The notes under the pieces were generated by a model, which ran no database searches, was not told the origin of the DNA, and saw nothing but the letters and a program-made list of their open reading frames with translations. Source: an uncultured Anaerolineales bacterium (lineage in GTDB: Bacteria; Chloroflexota; Anaerolineae; Anaerolineales; Villigracilaceae). Taken from it: a stretch of DNA of 8,298 nucleotides. Positions 1-4,709 of this stretch are shown in pieces. The position numbers were made by a program, and so were the translations under genes. The stretch covers positions 1 through 8,298 of the forward strand of contig CALLJA010000579.1 of NCBI GenBank assembly GCA_938008865.1, given 5' to 3'. The first letter of the stretch is position 1, and every line of letters starts with the position of its first letter.

Positions 1-324
1 GACGACTCGCTCTCCAGCGTGGACACGCAGACCGAGAAGTTGATCCAGGCGGCGCTCGACAAGTTGATGGAAGGCCGCACGACCTTCGTCATCGCGCACC
101 GCCTCAGCACCGTGCGCCGCGCGGACCTAATCCTGGTCATGGACAAGGGCCGCATCGTGGAGCGCGGCACACACGACGAGTTGCTGAAGGTCAACGGCCT
201 GTACAAGGAGATCCACGACCTGCAATTGATGCAGAACGTGGACTTTGAGAACGAAATGCAGGTCATCGAAGAGACTGCCGCGTCTGGGCGGCCTTCGCCA
301 CAAGACGAAGACGAGGATATGTAA
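1..324 (+). CDS. ABC exporter half-transporter, C-terminal end of ATPase domain (5' partial)
   Basis: The frame is open from base 1 and ends at TAA 322-324, giving 107 visible residues. It starts inside Walker B: DDSLSSVD aligns without gaps to DEATSSVD of the next gene, so residue 1 is the Walker B Asp and residue 2 is the catalytic-base position. Here that position is Asp, not Glu. The D-loop (SSVD, residues 5-8) and the H-loop His33 in IAHRLST follow. The last 30 or so residues are a strongly acidic tail ending in DEDEDM, beyond the normal end of the domain. In heterodimeric ABC exporters (TM287/288, BmrCD type) the subunit with Asp here forms the degenerate ATP site. The neighbouring gene is the natural partner, 90 bp downstream. 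Substrate cannot be told. The membrane domain and Walker A lie outside the window. Confidence 0.93.
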   Translation, partial: DDSLSSVDTQTEKLIQAALDKLMEGRTTFVIAHRLSTVRRADLILVMDKGRIVERGTHDELLKVNGLYKEIHDLQLMQNVDFENEMQVIEETAASGRPSPQDEDEDM

Positions 325-354
325 GAATATTCGCCCTTCGACTGCGCCGCAAAA

Positions 355-382
355 GCATGCGGCTCCGCTCACGCGTGCATGC
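355..382 (+). repeat. Repeated GCATGC hexamers able to form a hairpin between the two ABC genes
   Basis: The self-complementary hexamer GCATGC occurs at 355-360 and 377-382; each copy is followed by G. The two copies can pair with each other as six base pairs plus a G-T wobble around a 14-nt loop. It lies in the 90-bp gap between the ABC genes, about 24 nt before the ribosome-binding site of the second. There is no U tract, so it is not a Rho-independent terminator. It may be an mRNA stability or processing element, or chance. Confidence 0.25.
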
Positions 383-405
383 GCACGGTGCAGGCAGGGC
401 GAAGC

Positions 406-410
406 AAGGA
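406..410 (+). promoter_or_regulatory. Ribosome-binding site AAGGA that decides the start of the second ABC gene
   Basis: AAGGA lies 4 nt before ATG 415. An in-frame ATG at 379 would add 12 residues (MRTVQAGRSKEI) but has no Shine-Dalgarno in front of it, so 415 is preferred. Confidence 0.6.
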
Positions 411-414
411 AATT

Positions 415-2211
415 ATGACAACCAAGATCATCCCTCCAGCTTTCATCACCCAGTCGGAAGAGAACCTCGACAAGGGCTACGACCCCAAAGTGGCACGCGG
501 ATTGCTGAATTTCGTGCGCCCATACACGGGTCAGATCTTGTTGGCGCTGTTCTTCATGGTTATTGTGACGGCCTCTTCTGTCTCTGGGCCGTACTTCGTC
601 AAACTGGCCATCGATGACGGCATCACCGCCAAAGACCCCGCGGCGTTGCGCAATATCGTGCTAATCTACTTCGTGGTGGCGACGGTGCAGTTGGGCTTCA
701 ACTACTCGCGCGTGCTGATCATGTCGCGCGTGGGCCAGCACGTGCTGTACGACGTGCGCACGGCCATGTTCGCGCACCTGCAAAAACTCTCGCTCAGTTT
801 CTACAACCGCTACAGCGTAGGGCGCGTCATCACGCGCGTCATCAACGACGTGGGCACCCTGCGCGAGTTCATCACCTGGGCCACGCTGGCCATCATCCGC
901 GACATCCTCGGCATTCTCGGCACCATCCTGGCCATGCTGGCGCTCAACTTGCGCCTCTCGCTCTTGACCTTCGCCGTACTGCCGTTCATGGTGCTGGCGA
1001 CGGTCCTCTTTCGCCGCGCGGCGCGACGTAATTACCGCAAGGTGCGCGCAGCCGTCTCGTGGACCAACTCAGTGCTGGCGGAGAACGTCAACGGTGTGCG
1101 CGTGGTGCAGGCCTTCTCGCGCCAGTCGCACAATTACAAGAACTTCAAGGACTACGTCAACCGCTACTTTTTAGAGACGGGCCTGGATGCCGCCAAAGTG
1201 GCCTCGGTCTACACCCCCGTGGTGGACGTGCTGGGCGCGATCGCCACGGCTTTGGTGGTCTACATTGGCGGAACGGCTGTGATGGGCGAGTCGATCACGG
1301 CGGGCGTGCTGATCGCCTTTGTGCTGTATATCGACCGTTTCTTCGAGCCGATCCGCGACTTGAGCCGTCGTTTCGATACGCTACAATCCACGATGGCGGG
1401 CGGCGAGCGCATCCTCGAACTGTTGCGGACGCCCATCGAGGTGCAGGACACCCCTTCTGCGGCGGACTTGCCACCCGTGCGCGGGGATGTCCGCTTCGAT
1501 GACATTTCCTTCCATTATTCAGACGATCCGACCCTTGTCCTCGACGGTATCGACCTGGACGTGCAGGCGGGACAGACCGTGGCGCTGGTCGGCGAGACGG
1601 GCGCGGGCAAGACCACCATCGTCAAGCTGCTGGCGCGCTTCCACGACCCAACCTCGGGGCGGGTCCTCGTCGACGGGCATGACCTGCGCGAGGTGACTCA
1701 ATCGTCGCTGCGCCGTCAGATGGGCATGGTCCTACAGGACCCCTTCCTGTTCAACGGGACGGTGATGGAGAACATCCTCTTCGGGCGGCTGGACGCCAGC
1801 GAGGCAGATGTCATCGCGGCGGCGGAGGCGGTGGGCGCTCATGCGTTCATCCAAAACCTGCGAAACGGCTACCAGACCTCGGTCGAGGAGGGCGGGGCGA
1901 TGCTCTCGGTCGGGCAGCGCCAGTTGATCTCGTTCGCCCGCGCGCTGTTGGCCAACCCGCGCATTCTGATCCTCGACGAAGCCACCTCCAGCGTGGATAC
2001 GCAAACCGAGCAGGTCATCCAGAACGCCCTGACGCGTCTGCTGAAAGGCCGCACCTCGTTCGTCATCGCGCACCGCCTCTCGACCATCACGAGCGCCGAC
2101 CATATCGTAGTCATCGAGGGCGGGCGCATCGCCGAGCAGGGCACGCACGCCGAACTGCTGGAGCGCAAAGGCCTGTATTACGAGTTGTATAAGACAGGCT
2201 TTCAGGAATGA
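415..2211 (+). CDS. ABC exporter half-transporter (membrane domain plus ATPase), canonical-Glu subunit
   Basis: This 598-residue protein has the usual length for an ABC half-exporter. The membrane domain covers about residues 35-315, with hydrophobic segments near 38-67, 79-98, 155-199, 265-286 and 294-313. The ATPase domain covers about 355-590: Walker A GETGAGKTT at 393-401, Q-loop Gln441, signature LSVGQ at 497-501, Walker B ILILDE with Glu522, D-loop SSVD at 525-528, and His553 in IAHRLST. The catalytic Glu is intact, but the second signature glycine is Val. In heterodimeric exporters the altered signature of the canonical subunit faces the degenerate Walker site of its partner, which matches the Asp variant in the gene just upstream. 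The pair probably exports a lipid, peptide or drug-like compound; the substrate cannot be inferred. The stop is followed after 7 nt by a small membrane-protein gene, suggesting one operon. Confidence 0.96.
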   Translation: MTTKIIPPAFITQSEENLDKGYDPKVARGLLNFVRPYTGQILLALFFMVIVTASSVSGPYFVKLAIDDGITAKDPAALRNIVLIYFVVATVQLGFNYSRVLIMSRVGQHVLYDVRTAMFAHLQKLSLSFYNRYSVGRVITRVINDVGTLREFITWATLAIIRDILGILGTILAMLALNLRLSLLTFAVLPFMVLATVLFRRAARRNYRKVRAAVSWTNSVLAENVNGVRVVQAFSRQSHNYKNFKDYVNRYFLETGLDAAKVASVYTPVVDVLGAIATALVVYIGGTAVMGESITAGVLIAFVLYIDRFFEPIRDLSRRFDTLQSTMAGGERILELLRTPIEVQDTPSAADLPPVRGDVRFDDISFHYSDDPTLVLDGIDLDVQAGQTVALVGETGAGKTTIVKLLARFHDPTSGRVLVDGHDLREVTQSSLRRQMGMVLQDPFLFNGTVMENILFGRLDASEADVIAAAEAVGAHAFIQNLRNGYQTSVEEGGAMLSVGQRQLISFARALLANPRILILDEATSSVDTQTEQVIQNALTRLLKGRTSFVIAHRLSTITSADHIVVIEGGRIAEQGTHAELLERKGLYYELYKTGFQE

Positions 2212-2218
2212 CGCAGCG

Positions 2219-2638
2219 ATGCTGAATTGGATCGGCCTTGTCGCGGCGTTCTGCACCTTTCTGGGCGTATGGCTGGGGCATGTCTCGGTGCGCTGGATCG
2301 AGCGACAGGTTGCGCGCCTTTGGATTCCTTCGGCTGGATTTGCAGCGCTGGGACTGGGGTTGGAGTTTGCTTCGCTCTGGACCTTTGGCCTGTCTCCGTT
2401 GATCGCGGCGGGATGCGGCATTCTCGGCGTCACCCTGTTGGTAGATTCGCACGAACTCTTTCGCCAGCAGGAACGCGTCAGGCGCGGACGCGCCTCTGCC
2501 AACCCGCACAATCCGCGCCATGCGCGCATCCTTGCGGAGCACCCCGACGCGGTACCCTTTGACTGGCTCGACCGTGAGCCGCGCGGGCAGGCCTATTCGG
2601 CAGAGGAACTGCGCTTGATACGCGAGGCGGGACGATGA
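2219..2638 (+). CDS. Small membrane protein, DUF4491-like, with C-terminal extension
   Basis: This 139-residue protein has three predicted membrane helices near residues 5-22, 36-53 and 57-76. A charged stretch ELFRQQERVRRG (79-90) follows, then a hydrophilic tail of about 50 residues containing NPHNPRHARIL. The third helix followed by an EL...Q..RV basic patch resembles DUF4491, a family without known function. Family assignment is from recalled pattern, not a search. AGGAA at 2204-2208, inside the end of the ABC gene, gives a 10-nt spacing to ATG 2219. The gene starts 7 nt after the ABC stop and overlaps the next gene by ATGA, so it is probably co-transcribed with both. It could be an accessory protein of the exporter or just an operon passenger. 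Confidence 0.85.
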   Translation: MLNWIGLVAAFCTFLGVWLGHVSVRWIERQVARLWIPSAGFAALGLGLEFASLWTFGLSPLIAAGCGILGVTLLVDSHELFRQQERVRRGRASANPHNPRHARILAEHPDAVPFDWLDREPRGQAYSAEELRLIREAGR

Positions 2639-2967
2639 ACCCCTTTGGTTTGCTGCTTGGGGCCGCCACCCTGCTTATCATCGGGTTGGGATTTGTGTGG
2701 GTCATTCGCGGTGAACGCTATTTTGGTCGCCTGTGGTGGCCGTATGTGATGACCGCAGGCCTGGTTTGTATTTTGCTGTCCCTGCTCCTGCCGAATGACT
2801 GGCTATCGGCCTTGCTGGGCGCTTTTGGAGCATCGTTAGCCTGGGGCTCCACGGAATTGAAAAGCCAGGCTGTGCGGGCAGAACTGGGCTGGTATCCGTT
2901 TGAGGAAAAGAAATTTTTTCCCCCTTTTGCAAGCGTGATCAAGAAGTGGAAGGCCCCAAGTTTGTGA
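2635..2967 (+). CDS. Small membrane protein, DUF4491 family
   Basis: This 110-residue protein has three predicted helices near residues 5-24, 36-52 and 57-71. The segment LSALLGAFGASLAW, then EL (74-75) and a basic/aromatic patch GWYPFEEKK (85-93), match the DUF4491 pattern as recalled. It shares the architecture of the upstream gene, including the position of the EL pair after helix 3, but the two sequences are strongly diverged, so an old tandem duplication is inferred. The start overlaps the upstream stop as ATGA (2635-2638), and GAGG at 2624-2627 gives a 7-nt spacing; translational coupling is likely. Base composition is visibly more A/T-rich than the neighbours, with homopolymer runs near 2910-2930. 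It is the last gene before the terminator at 2973-3002. Function unknown. Confidence 0.85.
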   Translation: MNPFGLLLGAATLLIIGLGFVWVIRGERYFGRLWWPYVMTAGLVCILLSLLLPNDWLSALLGAFGASLAWGSTELKSQAVRAELGWYPFEEKKFFPPFASVIKKWKAPSL

Positions 2968-2972
2968 GATGA

Positions 2973-3002
2973 AAAAAGAGACTCTGAAAAGAGCCTCTTT
3001 TT
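2973..3002. terminator. Rho-independent terminator, probably bidirectional
   Basis: AAAAAGAGACTC (2973-2984), loop TGAAAA, then GAGCCTCTTTTT (2991-3002) form a 12-bp stem with one A-C mismatch. The stem includes a 3' U tract on the + strand, and its left A tract gives a U tract on the - strand. It lies between the end of the ABC/DUF4491 operon and the convergent GNAT gene, so it can serve both. Confidence 0.85.
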
Positions 3003-3039
3003 GTTTTGCCGCGCATATCCGTCATTGCAAGCCGCCGAC

Positions 3040-3537
3040 CTAATTTTTTGGCGGCGAAGCAACCTCATCAAAGAATTTCTGATACGTAACGCCGTCGAGT
3101 TGATCCTCGTAATATCGCGGCATGAGGTAGCCCATTTGGTAGCCGATGGCTTCGTAGAAGCGACGTCCGCCCATGTTGGTGATGGGTGTGTCCACGTAGA
3201 TGCCGCGCGCGCCCTGGGCGCGGGCGAACTCTTCTGCGCGGGATACCAGCGCCGACGCCGCGCCTTTGCGCTGGGCGGCTGGATCGACCGCCAGCCCCTG
3301 GATCTGCGCCAGTCGGTTCCAGGCGCGGACTTCGACGAAGACAAAGCCGACCGTCTCAAGGGACAGGTGCGCCATGTAAACGGCTGAGTCCGGGCGAGCG
3401 GCAAAGTGGATAGCCGCCTCCTCGAAGGCAAGAATATACCCCTCCGCCCAGCCGATCCGCTCCAAAATGCGGCGGATGTGACGCTGGTCGTCAGCCTGGT
3501 AGGGCAGGATTTGAAGTGATTCAATGCCAGTATTCAT
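3040..3537 (-). CDS. GNAT-family N-acetyltransferase
   Basis: This 165-residue protein has the size of a single GNAT domain, which transfers an acetyl group from acetyl-CoA to an amine. Motif A is at about 79-98: IQGLAVDP followed by QRKGAA (89-94), a variant of the R/Q-x-x-G-x-G/A acetyl-CoA pyrophosphate loop. Motif B is NMGGRRFYEAIGYQ at 121-134, with the typical FY-x-x-x-GY signature. The start at 3537 (MNTGIESL) gives a normal GNAT N-terminus; the frame stays open further upstream, but that extension would run into the hydrolase promoter and coding start. No Shine-Dalgarno precedes the ATG; a TACAAT box 9 nt away suggests a nearly leaderless mRNA. It is convergent with the DUF4491 genes and divergent from the hydrolase. 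Substrate unknown; both protein and small-molecule acetylation are possible. Confidence 0.92.
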   Translation of the reverse strand: MNTGIESLQILPYQADDQRHIRRILERIGWAEGYILAFEEAAIHFAARPDSAVYMAHLSLETVGFVFVEVRAWNRLAQIQGLAVDPAAQRKGAASALVSRAEEFARAQGARGIYVDTPITNMGGRRFYEAIGYQMGYLMPRYYEDQLDGVTYQKFFDEVASPPKN

Positions 3538-3546
3538 GGTAAATGT

Positions 3547-3552
3547 ATTGTA
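3547..3552 (-). promoter_or_regulatory. -10 box TACAAT of the GNAT gene, near-leaderless
   Basis: Read on the minus strand the hexamer is TACAAT, ending 9 nt before ATG 3537. A start site 6-8 nt downstream would give a leader of only 1-3 nt. The -35 position (TTCCGC with a 17-bp spacer) is poor, as is common for TANNNT leaderless promoters. Confidence 0.5.
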
Positions 3553-3596
3553 CCCGCAACCGTGAGACAGCGGAATTTGCCCCACCCTTTCTGCAT

Positions 3597-3602
3597 TACA
3601 AT
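3597..3602 (+). promoter_or_regulatory. -10 box TACAAT of the hydrolase operon, leaderless
   Basis: TACAAT ends 6 nt before ATG 3609, so the A of the start codon is a plausible first transcribed base. No Shine-Dalgarno is present. The -35 region is weak: the best candidate is TTTGCC at 3576-3581 with a 15-bp spacer. The same hexamer occurs in mirror orientation for the divergent GNAT gene. Confidence 0.55.
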
Positions 3603-3608
3603 GGGCCG

Positions 3609-4709
3609 ATGCGACTCCGTTTACTGGTTTTGGCCTTATTCCTTTCGGCTTGCGGCACGCCGACTCCCACCGCGCCGCCCACGCCTGCGGCGCTCGAAGC
3701 CGCCATCGTTGCGGATACCCCCACACCCACTCTTGTCCCGTCCCCGACTGCCACGCCCAGCGTGGATCAGTGGATTTCCCCCTACACCATCGACGGCTTG
3801 CGCAGCCACGAATTCCAAAGCGGCAAAGTGACCGTCCTCGAAACCCTGGAAAAGACAGAAGTTTACACCCGTTATCGCATATCCTATCCCAGCGACGGCC
3901 TGACCATCACGGGGGTCTTGCAGATTCCTGCCGAGGGGCGCGAGCCGTTCCCCGTCATCGTGATGAACCACGGCTTCTTTCCGCGCTGGCAGTATCTCTC
4001 GGGCGACGGCACCGACCGCGCCGCCGAGTTCCTCAATCGGCGCGGCTACCTGACCGTCGCCTCAGACTATCGCAGTTGGGGCGGCTCGGATGAAGGGCCC
4101 AGCCTGTTCTACTCGGGCCTCGCCATCGACGTGGTCAACCTAATCCGCGCCCTGCCGTCCATCCCACAGGCGGACCCGTCGCGGGTCGGGATGTGGGGTC
4201 ACAGCATGGGCGGCGGCGTGACTATGAAGGTGTTGATGTTAGGCGCGCCTGTCCGCGCGGCGGTCCTGTACTCCACCGTCAGCGCCGACAACGCGGACCT
4301 GGTCGAGCGTTGGGGCATGGGTTGTGTTGGTGACGTGGCTGAAGGCGAGGCTCGTTACGGCTGCAACTCGTCCGACGTGCTGCCCGAGTCTCTGCCGCAG
4401 GGGTTGATCTCCGCCTATGAATTCGCCGCGTTGGACCCTGACCTGAACCAGGCGGTCTCCCCGTTCTACCACCTCGACCTGGTCCAGGTGCCCGTGCAAA
4501 TCCATTACGGCACCGCCGACGGGGCCGACTACGGCGGGACGCCGCCCGAGTGGTCGAAGAAACTTCAGCAGGGCCTGGTCGACGCCGACCGCCCCGTCGA
4601 GACCTTCGCTTACGAGGGCGAGAAACATTCCTTCTTTGCCGACGAGTGGTTCGCCTTTATGGAACGCGCGGTGACATTCTTCGATATCCACGTCAAGAAC
4701 GCGCCATGA
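3609..4709 (+). CDS. Secreted lipoprotein alpha/beta hydrolase (prolyl oligopeptidase/dienelactone hydrolase-like)
   Basis: This 366-residue protein starts with a short signal, MRLRLLVLAL, and the lipobox LSAC with Cys15 as lipidation site. A Thr/Pro/Ala-rich linker (16-52) holds the enzyme off the membrane. The catalytic domain covers about 60-363. Oxyanion-region NHGF is at 120-123, nucleophile elbow GHSMGG at 197-202 with Ser199, the probable acid is Asp304 in GTADGAD (Asp307 is an alternative), and His340 lies in GEKHSFF. All three triad residues are therefore present. An insertion at about 230-285 with Cys239 and Cys252 may form a lid. The frame is open upstream to 3543, but ATG 3609 gives a proper lipoprotein signal and sits just after a TACAAT box. 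The stop overlaps the next start by ATGA. It could be an esterase or a peptidase; the sequence does not decide. Confidence 0.93.
   Translation: MRLRLLVLALFLSACGTPTPTAPPTPAALEAAIVADTPTPTLVPSPTATPSVDQWISPYTIDGLRSHEFQSGKVTVLETLEKTEVYTRYRISYPSDGLTITGVLQIPAEGREPFPVIVMNHGFFPRWQYLSGDGTDRAAEFLNRRGYLTVASDYRSWGGSDEGPSLFYSGLAIDVVNLIRALPSIPQADPSRVGMWGHSMGGGVTMKVLMLGAPVRAAVLYSTVSADNADLVERWGMGCVGDVAEGEARYGCNSSDVLPESLPQGLISAYEFAALDPDLNQAVSPFYHLDLVQVPVQIHYGTADGADYGGTPPEWSKKLQQGLVDADRPVETFAYEGEKHSFFADEWFAFMERAVTFFDIHVKNAP

Noticed and set aside
1732..2529. A 265-codon open frame on the - strand
   Set aside because: It runs antisense across the ABC ATPase motifs and the first DUF4491-like gene and shows no recognisable domain.
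2718..3524. A 268-codon open frame on the - strand
   Set aside because: It overlaps the GNAT gene in another frame, crosses the terminator and the DUF4491 gene, and has low-complexity composition.
3543..3608. Upstream start of the hydrolase at 3543
   Set aside because: It would bury the signal peptide 22 residues inside the protein. ATG 3609 puts the lipobox at the normal distance.
3538..3726. N-terminal extension of the GNAT gene to 228 residues
   Set aside because: The extra residues have no GNAT features, cross both TACAAT boxes and overlap the hydrolase signal peptide. ATG 3537 gives a standard GNAT length.
4550..4705. Upstream start of the permease fusion at 4550
   Set aside because: The added 52 residues overlap the hydrolase coding sequence and are a shadow of it. 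ATG 4706 gives an ATGA overlap and a proper lipoprotein signal.
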